Below, in pieces: positions 7,672 through 15,514 of a stretch of 64,000 nt of DNA. Where the stretch lies: assembly GCF_018069705.1 (NCBI RefSeq), contig NZ_CP072943.1:372001-436000 (forward strand). Direction: 5' to 3'. Each line of letters opens with the position of its first letter. Position 1 is the stretch's first letter. Below the pieces are notes generated by a model. The model was not told the DNA's origin. It ran no database searches and saw only the letters and a program-made list of their open reading frames with translations. The DNA comes from Aminithiophilus ramosus. GTDB taxonomy: Bacteria; Synergistota; Synergistia; Synergistales; Aminithiophilaceae. A program made the translations under genes and the position numbers.

Positions 7672-8922
7672 CTATCGGCTGCGGTTGTCGAAGACGCGGC
7701 GCGTCTTTTTCATCTCCCTTCCCAGGCCGCCCGGCGGCAGAAGGCGGACGCGGGGCAGGGCCGAGAGAGTCATCTTCATCTTGCGGGCCAGATCCTTCGC
7801 CGGTTCGTCGCCGCCGTCGCAGGAACGTTCCACCTCCAGGTCGAGGCAGTCCTTGCCCTCTTCGGTGGTGAGGACGATGCGGAACTCGCTGCCCAGGCCC
7901 GGCGTCTCGGCGACGAGCTTTTCCACGGACGAGGGGAAGAGGTTGACGCCTCTGTAGGTGATCATGTCGTCGGACCGGCCCAGGATCCGGGAGATTCGCG
8001 GGTAGGGTGAGCCGCAACGGCACGTCCCGGGCAGGATGGCGGCCAGATCTCGGGTCCTGTAGCGGATGAGGGGAAGGCCCTCCTTGACGAGCGTCGTTAT
8101 GACCAGCTCGCCCGTCTCTCCCTCGGGAAGGACCGTTCCCGTGGCGGGATCGATCACCTCGAAGTAGAAAAGGTCGTCCCAGTAGTGGAGTCCCTCCTGG
8201 CAGGCACACTCGATGGCGATGCCCGGTCCGTAGGTCTCGGTCATGCCGTAGATGTCGAAGGTCTTGGCTCCGAGAAGGCGCTCGATGACGGCTCTCCGTC
8301 CGTCGCCCCACTGCTCGGCGCCGAGGATGGCTCCCTTCAGCGACGGCGTCAGCCCCTCGCGGCGGATCGTCTCGCCCAGAAGGAGGGCCATGGAGGCCGT
8401 TCCGATCAGGTAGGAGGGGTTCATCTTCCTGAGGAAGGCCATCTGCATCTCCATGGCGATGGGGCCCGTGGGGATGGCGCAGGCACCGAGGCGCTCCACC
8501 CCGGTCTGGAAGCCGATGCCGGCCGTCCAGAGGCCGTAGCCTGGCGTCACCATCGCCCTGTCTCCGTCCGTCATGCCGGCCATGGACAGGGCCCGGGCCA
8601 TAAGCGCGGCGAAGGTCTCCACGTCGCGGGCCGTGTAGGGGATGACGACGGGATCTCCCGTCGTTCCCGATGTGCTGTGGACGCGGACGATTTCCTGCTC
8701 GTCGGCGCAGCAGAGGCCGAAGGGGCTGTGGCGGCGCAGGTCCTCCTTGGTCAGGAAGGGAAGTTCGGCGAAGCGGTCGAGGTTCGTCACCTCATCGGCG
8801 CGGCTCAGTCCCAGCTTTTCCCGGTAGGCCGGGCTTCGCATCGCCTGGTTGAGGCTTCGGTGCAGGCGATTCAGGAGAGAGGGGGTTCCCGTCGCGAGGT
8901 GCTCCAAAAGTCCTGTGGTCAT
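7672..8922 (-). CDS. paaK: Arylacetate (phenylacetate)-CoA ligase, PaaK family
   Basis: Adenylate-forming ligase of 416 residues that activates phenylacetate or a related aryl acid with ATP and CoA. The AMP-binding loop is STSGTTGDPVVIPY near residue 85. Later motifs are IYGMTETYGPG, RTRDLAAILPG with CRCG, and GRSDDMITYRGVNLFP, which begins the mobile C-terminal domain. The ATG at 8922 follows GAGGAGG. In amino-acid-fermenting anaerobes such enzymes handle products of Phe, Tyr and Trp breakdown. That role is supported here by a leader peptide with three Trp codons and a Phe codon plus a terminator upstream. The exact aryl acid is not known. Confidence 0.92.
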   Translation of the reverse strand: MTTGLLEHLATGTPSLLNRLHRSLNQAMRSPAYREKLGLSRADEVTNLDRFAELPFLTKEDLRRHSPFGLCCADEQEIVRVHSTSGTTGDPVVIPYTARDVETFAALMARALSMAGMTDGDRAMVTPGYGLWTAGIGFQTGVERLGACAIPTGPIAMEMQMAFLRKMNPSYLIGTASMALLLGETIRREGLTPSLKGAILGAEQWGDGRRAVIERLLGAKTFDIYGMTETYGPGIAIECACQEGLHYWDDLFYFEVIDPATGTVLPEGETGELVITTLVKEGLPLIRYRTRDLAAILPGTCRCGSPYPRISRILGRSDDMITYRGVNLFPSSVEKLVAETPGLGSEFRIVLTTEEGKDCLDLEVERSCDGGDEPAKDLARKMKMTLSALPRVRLLPPGGLGREMKKTRRVFDNRSR

Positions 8923-8946
8923 CGTTTTTCCTCCTCGGCTCGGCTC

Positions 8947-8983
8947 GACAAAAGAAGGGGGAGAGGCTGCGGGCCTCTCCCCC
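8947..8983 (-). terminator. Attenuator terminator upstream of paaK
   Basis: On the minus strand GGGGGAGAGGC pairs perfectly with GCCTCTCCCCC around a 5-base loop, followed by TTCTTTT. It lies between the leader peptide and the paaK ribosome site, with no full gene before it, so it is likely conditional. Confidence 0.8.
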
Positions 8984-8998
8984 TTGAGGGGATGAAAG

Positions 8999-9030
8999 GG
9001 CCCCGGCGTGGACGTCCCACCGCCGGGGCC
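8999..9030 (-). other. Leader hairpin of the paaK transcript
   Basis: GGCCCCGGCG/CGCCGGGGCC form a perfect 10-bp stem with extra pairs inside. Its 5' arm on the RNA (9019-9025) can instead pair over 7 bp with leader-peptide bases 9051-9057, just after the Trp codons, giving two exclusive structures. Confidence 0.6.
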
Positions 9031-9046
9031 TGCATGAAGCAGAACC

Positions 9047-9124
9047 CTAGCGGCGGTCCCTAAACCACCACCACCGGCCCTGCTGATCGATTCTGTTCTG
9101 CGTACCTCTCTCGGCTCGGCTCAC
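9047..9124 (-). CDS. Trp-rich leader peptide of paaK
   Basis: A 25-codon frame starting GTG at 9124, with GGGAG 8 bases before. Its product contains GRWWWFRDRR at the end: three successive Trp codons then Phe (codons 18-21). It follows a good promoter and precedes a hairpin and a U-tracted terminator before paaK. This is the layout of trp-type attenuation and would raise expression of the aryl-CoA ligase when charged tRNA-Trp is low, or time it to aromatic amino acid supply. The frame and structures are seen; function is inferred. The start is GTG and the ribosome site moderate, so confidence is lower than for the met leader. Confidence 0.7.
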   Translation of the reverse strand: MSRAERGTQNRIDQQGRWWWFRDRR

Positions 9125-9140
9125 GGAAAGCGCTCCCAAA

Positions 9141-9157
9141 TGTGCAAATTTGGCACA
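9141..9157. promoter_or_regulatory. Operator-like dyad at the paaK start site
   Basis: TGTGC-AAATTTG-GCACA is an inverted repeat placed right after the paaK -10 box, over the expected transcription start. A repressor there would block initiation. Confidence 0.5.
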
Positions 9158-9185
9158 TCCTACCCCGATCGCCATCGTCTGTCAA
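9157..9185 (-). promoter_or_regulatory. Promoter of paaK
   Basis: On the minus strand TTGACA (9185-9180) and TAGGAT (9162-9157) are 17 bases apart. This places the start near 9150, just before the leader peptide. Confidence 0.75.
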
Positions 9186-9204
9186 GAGCCGGGGGACGTT
9201 GCCC

Positions 9205-9233
9205 TTGTCGAGGTCGGGAAAAGTGGATACACT
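9205..9233 (+). promoter_or_regulatory. Probable promoter of the orphan metQ
   Basis: TTGTCG and TACACT with a 17-base spacer, divergent from the paaK promoter, about 65 bases before the gene. Confidence 0.45.
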
Positions 9234-9299
9234 TGAGGTGTCGTATGTCTTCAGGGGCATCTCGGAGGGCTTTTGCCCGAGGGGACAGGGAAAGCGGTG

Positions 9300-10085
9300 A
9301 TGGCCGTGACAGGAAGGTCCTTTTTTGCCTTGTTGGTGCTTTTGCTTTTCGCCCCCGCCGCCGAGGCTCTCGTCCTCCGGGTGGGGGTCAGCCCCGTTCC
9401 CCACGGGGAGCTGCTGAAGTTCGTGGCCCCCGACCTGGCCTCGCAGGGAATCGATGTCGAGATCGTCCTCTACGAGGACTACGTCGGCCCCAACAGGGAC
9501 CTCGTCCAGGGACGTCTCGACGCCAACTACTTTCAGAACAGGCTCTACCTGGACGGCTACAACCGCGACTACGGGACCGACCTTGTGCCCGTCGGGTCCG
9601 TCCATTTCGAGCGGATGGGGCTTTATTCCTCCAGGTACAGGAGCCTCGGCGAGCTTCCCGCCGGCGCCCTCGTCGTCCACCCCTCCGACAGCGTCAACCG
9701 GGGACGGGCTTTTCATCTGCTCGAGGATGCGGGGCTGATCCGCCTTCTGCCCAACGTGAGCCTGGAGGCCGGTCCCTTCGATGTGGCCGATAACCCCCGC
9801 AAGCTCCGTTTTCAGGCCGACGCGGCCGATCGGGTGATGGGACGTCTCGCCGACGCGGCCTTGGTCGTGGCCAACTGCAACTACGCCCTGGAGGCGGGAC
9901 TCGATCCGGCCCGAGAGAGCCTTTTCGAGGAGCGTGTCGAACCCTTGTTTCACAACGTCGTCGTCGTCCGTCGCGACGATGCCGGCAGACGGGAGATCGC
10001 CCTTCTCGTCTCGGCCCTCCGAAGCGCGAAGGCCCGGGACTTCATGGCCCTGGCCTACGGAGGGGCCGTGACGCCTGTCTTCTGA
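9300..10085 (+). CDS. Orphan MetQ/NlpA-like substrate-binding protein
   Basis: A 261-residue secreted binding protein related to the MetQ at 2224. Both share VGxSPVPHGELLKFVAPDL-type starts, DYVGPNRDLVQGRLDANYFQ, and NCNYALEAGLDP. A Sec signal (SFFALLVLLLFAPAAEA) has no lipobox. The start at 9300 lies close behind AGGGAAAG. No permease or ATPase gene follows; a strong hairpin does. It either feeds the MetNI pump encoded 5 kb away or works as a sensor. Ligand unknown. Confidence 0.88.
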   Translation: MAVTGRSFFALLVLLLFAPAAEALVLRVGVSPVPHGELLKFVAPDLASQGIDVEIVLYEDYVGPNRDLVQGRLDANYFQNRLYLDGYNRDYGTDLVPVGSVHFERMGLYSSRYRSLGELPAGALVVHPSDSVNRGRAFHLLEDAGLIRLLPNVSLEAGPFDVADNPRKLRFQADAADRVMGRLADAALVVANCNYALEAGLDPARESLFEERVEPLFHNVVVVRRDDAGRREIALLVSALRSAKARDFMALAYGGAVTPVF

Positions 10086-10094
10086 GATTCGCCT

Positions 10095-10137
10095 GCGCCA
10101 TGAGGGAGGAGGGGTAGCCCCCTCCTCCCTCATGGCG
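10095..10137 (+). terminator. Perfect 20-bp hairpin after the orphan metQ
   Basis: GCGCCATGAGGGAGGAGGGG pairs perfectly with its complement around a 3-base loop (TAG), 10 bases after the stop. There is no U tract on either strand. Confidence 0.65.
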
Positions 10138-10298
10138 CGTCGTGTCAGTCCAGTCCCCGGACTCCGTCCGACTCGGCCTGGCAACGGCTGATCCCGGTCC
10201 TTTCGCGCCATCCGAAAGAAGTTTTTGGATCTTGAAGCCAGCCTTTTAGTCCTGTCGGTCGGGCTCGATCGTTTTTTCCGGAAAGATCCGACGGGCTC

Positions 10299-12161
10299 CT
10301 AAAGGGTCCAGTCCAGCCCCAGGCGGATCAGCGTCTCCTTGGTCGGCAATCCCTCGTCGAGATCCCAGCCCATGGCCTCGTAGAAGCTGTCCAGGGCGGC
10401 GTCGAGATCGACGACCTGTCCCGCGCCGGGACCGTCGACGCCGGGTTCCTTGAGGAATCGGTCGGGGAGCCGGTCGTCGGCCCGGCCGAAGCCGAAAGAG
10501 GCGTTGAGAAGCCGCTCCAGATTGATGACCCGTTCGGCGGCCAGAAGGAGTTCGTCCTTGTCGACGGGGCGTCCCAGAGCGCAGGAGAAGAGTTCGGCCC
10601 AGGTCGAGGGCCTGACGGCGAGGGTGATGTTGGTGAAGAGGCAGACGCCGAGAAGGTTGGGGATCATGGCGTTCGCCATGAGGGGCCTGACCCACCCCTT
10701 GTTGCCGTCTTCCCCGAAGGAGATGACGGCGTCGGTGGTGATGTCCAACTCGTTTTCCCTGTAGCCGAAGGCATCGATGGTCGGGGCGTAGGGGCGGAGA
10801 TGGTCGGCGCCGCGAGGGGAGATGACGTGGCTCAGGACCTCGCCTTTGCTGGCGCGAACGCCGTCGGCCGCCATTTCCATCCCCTTGACGGTCATGACGG
10901 CGTCGAGGGCCTCGGGGCCCAGTTCCCGAGCGGCCCGCAGGCTTCCCTGGGCGAGGAGGTCGCCCAGCCCCTCGCGACGGCCGATCATCCCGACGAGACG
11001 GACGACGGCCTCTCCGTTGCCGAAGGCCAGAGGAAGGCCTTGGAGCCGTTCCTCGGAGAGGATGGACCGGTCGACCCACTCCATGGCCGTCGCGATGACC
11101 TGTCCCGTGGAGATGACGTCGAGGCCCAGGTCGTTGGCGATGTGGTTGGCGGCGGCGACGGCTTCGAGGTCCGTCACGAGGCATTTGCTGCCGAAGGCCG
11201 CCACCGTCTCGTACTCGGGACCGCCGCCCTCCATGCCGGCCCAGGGACCGCTTTTGATCGTCGTGTGGCGGCCGCAGGCGATGGGGCAGCCGAAACAGGC
11301 GTAGGGCCGGACCTCAAGCGTCTCGTGGTAAGCCCTGTACCCCAGGGTTCCGATCGACTCGGGATAACTGTCGCGCTGCCAGTTCTTCGTGGGCAGAATG
11401 CCCAGGCCGCTCATGGCGTCGTAGAAGGAGGGCGTGCCGAAAGGTTTCATCTCGTCGCGGACGAAAGCCTCGTTGAAAAGTTCCTCCCGGGCCTTTCGTG
11501 CTCCCTCCCTCAGGCCATCGGGATCGGCCAGAGGCATCTCCTCGGCGCCTCTGACGGCGATGGCCTTGAGGTTCTTGCTCCCCATGAGGGCTCCCGCCCC
11601 GCCGCGTCCGAAGGCGCGATGGCGGTCCGTCATGATCGAGGAGAAAAGGACGCCCTTCTCTCCGGCCGGACCGATGGAGGCGATCTGCCATCCCGTCCCT
11701 TCCAGCCTAGACCGGATGAGTGTCTCCGTTTCGACGACGCCCTTGCCCCAGATGTCGGGAACTTCGATGAAATCGACGCCTTCGCCGTCGACGACGAGGA
11801 CGAGAGGGACTTCCGATCTGCCGGAGACGACAAGGACGTCGTAGCCGGCCCGCTTGAGAGCCGGGGCGAAATGGCCGCCCGCGTTGGCCGCCCCCAACGT
11901 TCCCGTCAAAGGGGAACGGAAGACAAGGACACAGCGACCGCTTGCCGGGGCTGCCGTCCCCGTCAGCGGACCTGCCGTGAAAATGAGAGGCTGGAGCGGC
12001 GAAAGAGGCTCCTCGTCGGGGTCGACGAGGTCGTAGAGCAGGCGCGCGCCGATGCCCTCGCCGCCCAGGTAGTCGCGGTACCACTCTCCCGGCAGCTGGG
12101 ATGCCTCTGCCGTTCTTTCCGTCACGTCGACCATCAGAGCCGTTCCGAAAGAACCACCCAT
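10299..12161 (-). CDS. Aldehyde:ferredoxin oxidoreductase (tungsten enzyme family)
   Basis: A 620-residue AOR-family enzyme that oxidises aldehydes to acids with ferredoxin, using a tungsten- or molybdenum-pyranopterin and one 4Fe-4S cluster. The start MGGSFGTALMVDVTERTAE and GEWYRDYLGGEGIGARLLYD are classic AOR N-termini, which fixes the ATG at 12161. RAFGRGGAGALMGSKNLKAI is the pterin-binding segment. Cluster ligands are in YACFGCPIACG, with a further Cys in LLGVCLFTN. It appears monocistronic. In peptide fermenters this family removes or uses aldehydes from 2-oxo acid breakdown. The preferred aldehyde and metal cannot be told. Confidence 0.92.
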   Translation of the reverse strand: MGGSFGTALMVDVTERTAEASQLPGEWYRDYLGGEGIGARLLYDLVDPDEEPLSPLQPLIFTAGPLTGTAAPASGRCVLVFRSPLTGTLGAANAGGHFAPALKRAGYDVLVVSGRSEVPLVLVVDGEGVDFIEVPDIWGKGVVETETLIRSRLEGTGWQIASIGPAGEKGVLFSSIMTDRHRAFGRGGAGALMGSKNLKAIAVRGAEEMPLADPDGLREGARKAREELFNEAFVRDEMKPFGTPSFYDAMSGLGILPTKNWQRDSYPESIGTLGYRAYHETLEVRPYACFGCPIACGRHTTIKSGPWAGMEGGGPEYETVAAFGSKCLVTDLEAVAAANHIANDLGLDVISTGQVIATAMEWVDRSILSEERLQGLPLAFGNGEAVVRLVGMIGRREGLGDLLAQGSLRAARELGPEALDAVMTVKGMEMAADGVRASKGEVLSHVISPRGADHLRPYAPTIDAFGYRENELDITTDAVISFGEDGNKGWVRPLMANAMIPNLLGVCLFTNITLAVRPSTWAELFSCALGRPVDKDELLLAAERVINLERLLNASFGFGRADDRLPDRFLKEPGVDGPGAGQVVDLDAALDSFYEAMGWDLDEGLPTKETLIRLGLDWTL

Positions 12162-12380
12162 ATTGGATCCCCCCAGTTCTGAAGTGTCCTGCCGATGACG
12201 CCACCCATGCATGCTATTTTGTCAATTCCATCTTAATAGGACCAGGAAAGACATTCAAGCCCGCAACGGCTTTTCCGCGGATCGGTTGCTTTTGACGTCT
12301 CTACCTGTCATTCTTGCAAATAAGAAATGATTTTTATCGATGCCGTTGTCCTCCTTTCTGGGGGCCTGGAGGTGATTGCG

Positions 12381-13733
12381 ATGATGTTTGATCCTCTTTT
12401 TTTCATCGACAGGTCCGCCGAAGGGCGGCTCCTTTGGGACGAGGCCGGTCAGCCCTTCCGGTCGGCGAGCCTGGACCTTCTGGAAGAGGCTCAGAGGGCG
12501 GCCCGTCTGGGAAGTTGTCTCCTCGACCTGCCCTCGGGGCGCTTCCGCTACTCCGACAGTCTCCGCGAGCTTTTCGGCTTCGATAGGGCCGAACGGATCA
12601 GTTATGCCCGCTATGCCGATTGTCTTCACCGCGACGATCGGAGCCGCGTCATCGCGATCAAGGAACGGGCCCTGGCCGAGGGAGACGGCTACAGCTACGA
12701 GGCCCGTTTCCTCTGTGCCGACGGCAGGACGCGACACTTCCAGGTCCGTACCCGCATCGAACGGGAAGAAGGCGGAAAGATTCTCCGCATTCTGGGCACC
12801 CTGCTGGACGTGACGGAACAGGTCCGCCTCCGCATGAAGCTGGAGGCGGAAGAGGCACGCTACCGGGCCATCTTCGAGAAGAGCCAGGTCGTCATGCTCC
12901 TCATCGACCCCGATGACGGCTCCATCGTCGACGGCAATGACGCCGCGCTGGAATTCTACGGCTATTCCCGGGAGGTCTTTCGGCAGATGAAGATCTCCCA
13001 GATCAATCAGCTCGGTTCCGGCCCCGTTAGGGACGCCCTCGACCGGTCCAGGGAGAAGGCCCAGACCTTCTTCCTCTTTCCCCACCTCCTCGCCTCGGGA
13101 GAGGTGCGCATGGTCCACGCCTACGCGGGGCCCATCCCCATCGGGGGGCGGACCCTCATCCATTCCATCATCTTCGACGTCACGGAAAAGCTTCGGGCCG
13201 AAGAGGCCCTCGTCGAGAAAAGCCGTGAGCTGGAGCGTTCGCTCAAGGTGCTGGAGGGAGCCTGGGAGCAGACGATCAAGGCCATGGCGGCCATGTCGGA
13301 ACTGCGCGATCCCTACGAGGTCGGCCATCAGCGCCGCGTGGCCGCTCTGGCCGCGGCTGTGGCCCGCGGGATGGGCTGGTCCGAGGAGGAGGTGAAGGCC
13401 GTCTATCTCGCCGGGTTGGTCCACGACATCGGCAAGATCGCCGTCCCCTCCGACTACCTCGGCAAGCCGGGTCCCCTCACGAGTCGGGAGAGGCTCCTGG
13501 TCCAGGAGCACTCCAGGGCCGGCTATGACCTCCTCCAGGGGATCGATATCCCCTGGCCGCCGGCCGAGATCGTCGGCCAGCACCACGAACGCCTCGACGG
13601 GTCGGGCTATCCCCAGGGACTTCGGGGCGAGGCCATCCTCCCGGCGGCACGGATCATCGCCGTCGCCGACGTCGTCGAGGCCATGGCCTCCCACCGTCCC
13701 TATCGTCCCGCCTGGGGCATCGAGGCGGCGTAG
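12381..13733 (+). CDS. PAS-PAS-HD-GYP phosphodiesterase, cut by an in-frame amber codon
   Basis: Signalling protein of 450 residues as read: two PAS sensor domains (about 30-140 and 150-270), then an HD-GYP domain that degrades cyclic di-GMP. Metal and motif residues are present: LVHDIGKIAVP and HHERLDGSGYPQGL. The ATG at 12381 is chosen because GGAGGTGA precedes it. The frame stops at TAG 13731-13733 after GIEAA. It then continues without a break as REIEDHRGSLFDENVVDACL to a TGA at 13833-13835, exactly the usual HD-GYP tail. The TAG therefore stands where a Leu codon is expected. It is a recent nonsense mutation, sequence error or suppressed codon. The core motifs precede it, so the shortened protein may still work. 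Confidence 0.85.
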   Translation: MMFDPLFFIDRSAEGRLLWDEAGQPFRSASLDLLEEAQRAARLGSCLLDLPSGRFRYSDSLRELFGFDRAERISYARYADCLHRDDRSRVIAIKERALAEGDGYSYEARFLCADGRTRHFQVRTRIEREEGGKILRILGTLLDVTEQVRLRMKLEAEEARYRAIFEKSQVVMLLIDPDDGSIVDGNDAALEFYGYSREVFRQMKISQINQLGSGPVRDALDRSREKAQTFFLFPHLLASGEVRMVHAYAGPIPIGGRTLIHSIIFDVTEKLRAEEALVEKSRELERSLKVLEGAWEQTIKAMAAMSELRDPYEVGHQRRVAALAAAVARGMGWSEEEVKAVYLAGLVHDIGKIAVPSDYLGKPGPLTSRERLLVQEHSRAGYDLLQGIDIPWPPAEIVGQHHERLDGSGYPQGLRGEAILPAARIIAVADVVEAMASHRPYRPAWGIEAA

Positions 13734-13835
13734 AGGGAGATCGAAGACCATCGGGGATCGCTCTTCGACGAGAATGTCGTCGATGCCTGTCTTCTGCTTT
13801 TCCGCGAAAAAAACTTCCGTTTGCCCGACCTCTGA
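13734..13835 (+). other. In-frame remainder of the HD-GYP gene after the amber codon
   Basis: The 33 codons after TAG encode the family's normal C-terminal helix (REIEDHRGSLFDENVVDACL...LPDL) and end in TGA just before the terminator. The full-length ancestor thus spanned 12381-13835. Confidence 0.8.
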
Positions 13836-13876
13836 GCGCGAGCGGCGGAGAGGCCGGAAAGCTGCCGACATGCGGA

Positions 13877-13920
13877 AAAAGGGGGGAGCGTGAGGCCTAG
13901 GCCTCACGCTCCCCCCTTTT
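13877..13920 (+). terminator. Bidirectional terminator between HD-GYP and glsA
   Basis: A perfect 21-bp stem from AAAAGGGGGG to CCCCCCTTTT with a 2-base centre (TA) lies between convergent genes. Both strands carry a T run at the 3' edge. Confidence 0.9.
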
Positions 13921-13931
13921 CCCGTTCCTGG

Positions 13932-14849
13932 TCAGAGGACTCTCAGGCGCAGTTCTCTCGAGAGTTCCTCCAGGACCTGCATGCCGCAGATGGAGTTGCC
14001 TTTTCCGTCGAGGGCGGGGCCGCAGACGGCGATGCCCATCCTTCGGGGGACGACGGCCAGGATGCCGCCGCCGACGCCGCTTTTGGCGGGGATGCCGACG
14101 CGGATGGCGAACTCGCCCGAGCCGTCGTACATGCCGCAGGTGGCCATGAGGGCCCGGACGACGCGGCAGACCCGGCTCGTGAGGACCCGCTCTCCCGATG
14201 CGGGATTGATCCCTCCCGCAGCCAGGGTGGCGCCCATGACGGCGAGGTCGCCGACGTTGGCCTCGATGCTGCACTGGCGGAAGTAGCTGTCGAGGACGTC
14301 CTCGACGTCGCCGCTCAGGACGTCGGTGCTGCGCATGAAGTAGGCCAAGGCGCGGTTGCGGTCGCTGGTGGTCCGCTCCGAGCGGTAGATCTCTTCGTTG
14401 ACGGAGAGCGCGTCGTTGCCCGTCAGCCTCCGGGCCAGGTCGAGGATGGCGGCCGTCCGCTCCTCGCTCCGCCCGTAGGGGAGGAGGGAGATGACGGCGA
14501 TGGCGCCGGCGTTGACGAGGGGGTTGTAGGGACGGTGCACGCGGTCCATCTCGAGGCGCATGATGGAGTTGAAGGGGTCGGGCGTGGGGTCGACGCCGAC
14601 GCGGGAGAAGACGGTCTCCTCGCCCAGCTCGGTCAGGGCCAGGGCGAGGGAGATCAACTTGGAGATGGACTGGATGGAGAAGGGGTAGTCCCTGTCTCCG
14701 GCGCCGTAGACTTCGCCCTCGACGGTGACGCTGGCGACGCCCAGGGCGTCCGGCCGGGCCTTGCCCAGTTCGGGGATGTAGGTCGCGACCCTGCCCTCGC
14801 TGTGGCGGGGCCGGGCGTTCGCGACGATGGCGGCGAGCATTTCGTCCAA
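13932..14849 (-). CDS. glsA: Glutaminase A
   Basis: Serine-dependent beta-lactamase-fold glutaminase, 305 residues, that hydrolyses glutamine to glutamate and ammonia. The catalytic Ser-x-x-Lys is in FSIQSISK. Other family segments are NPLVNAGAIAV, SERTTSDRNRALAYFM and SGVGGGILAVVP. TTG at 14849 is the likely start because GGAGG lies 8 bases upstream; the ATG at 14840 is too far from it. It shares the terminator with the HD-GYP gene. Suits an amino acid fermenter that funnels glutamine to glutamate. Confidence 0.95.
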   Translation of the reverse strand: MDEMLAAIVANARPRHSEGRVATYIPELGKARPDALGVASVTVEGEVYGAGDRDYPFSIQSISKLISLALALTELGEETVFSRVGVDPTPDPFNSIMRLEMDRVHRPYNPLVNAGAIAVISLLPYGRSEERTAAILDLARRLTGNDALSVNEEIYRSERTTSDRNRALAYFMRSTDVLSGDVEDVLDSYFRQCSIEANVGDLAVMGATLAAGGINPASGERVLTSRVCRVVRALMATCGMYDGSGEFAIRVGIPAKSGVGGGILAVVPRRMGIAVCGPALDGKGNSICGMQVLEELSRELRLRVL

Positions 14850-14930
14850 GAAAAAGGCCTCCCTCCGAGTCGACAGGCGCGTCTTTCCCGTCTGCCGAGT
14901 GTCGTTACCCGCAGGCCATTATAGACACAA

Positions 14931-14962
14931 AAGGGGGGAAGGACCCAGAGGGTCCTTCCCCC
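14931..14962 (-). terminator. Terminator of the small secreted protein gene
   Basis: On the minus strand GGGGGAAGGACCC and its perfect complement form a 13-bp stem with a 3-base loop, followed by TTTT. It lies just after the stop at 14976. Confidence 0.85.
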
Positions 14963-14975
14963 GGAGGGACTTCTC

Positions 14976-15383
14976 TCAGGAGCGGCGTCGAACTTCGGCG
15001 GAAAGGACCGCCTCGACGGCGCTTTTGCGTTCCACAAGCTGCCTGATGCTCGAGGCGCCGGCGAGAGGGCCCTGGCTGAGGGCGCCCTTGATCCGGTTCT
15101 CGACGCGGCGAAGCTCCAGAGCCTTGCGGCGCATCTCGCGAGACTGGGGTGACCAGTCGCGCGTCAGGTCGTCTCCGAAGTCGTCGGCCTCCACGGTGGC
15201 GGCCATCAGTCCCTCTTCCTCGCGGGAAAGATCGCGCAGAAGGGGCCGTTCGTCGTCGCTGCCGGCGCCGAAGGTCTTTTCTTCCGCCAGGGCGCCGCTT
15301 GCCTTCGCGGCCAGGGCGGCCGAAGTGGGATCGGCCAGTGTCAGGGCAAGAAGGGTGAGAAAGAGCAGGATCCGTCGATTCAA
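14976..15383 (-). CDS. Small secreted protein of unknown function
   Basis: A 135-residue protein I do not recognise. The start is TTG at 15383 behind AAAGGAGGT, giving MNRRILLFLTLLALTLADPTSA, a clear signal peptide. The mature part is charged and helical: an acidic stretch (DDERPLLRDLSREEEGL), then basic helices (REMRRKALELRRVENRIKG) that could form a coiled coil, ending VERKSAVEAVLSAEVRRRS. No Cys in the mature chain. It is a single gene with its own terminator. Location is probably outside the cytoplasmic membrane; function unknown. Confidence 0.75.
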   Translation of the reverse strand: MNRRILLFLTLLALTLADPTSAALAAKASGALAEEKTFGAGSDDERPLLRDLSREEEGLMAATVEADDFGDDLTRDWSPQSREMRRKALELRRVENRIKGALSQGPLAGASSIRQLVERKSAVEAVLSAEVRRRS

Positions 15384-15514
15384 AGGCAGTACCTCCTTTG
15401 TAGCCTCGAAGAGAATCTGGATACTTCGACGCATCGCCTCGATCGAATCCATTGTAGCCGCAAACTTCCCCTTCGGCCTCCGGCAAATGGCCTACTTCCC
15501 CATCGGACTCGCGT

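Larger units (their letters stand above)
8923..9299. other. Divergent control region between paaK and the second metQ
   Basis: Contains, on the minus strand, promoter, dyad, leader peptide, hairpin and terminator of paaK. On the plus strand it holds a promoter for the orphan metQ. All are listed separately; nothing else is seen. Confidence 0.6.

Noticed and set aside
13731-13733. Amber codon read as pyrrolysine or another special residue
   Set aside because: The position corresponds to an ordinary Leu in the family and no suppressor genes are seen; mutation or error is simpler.
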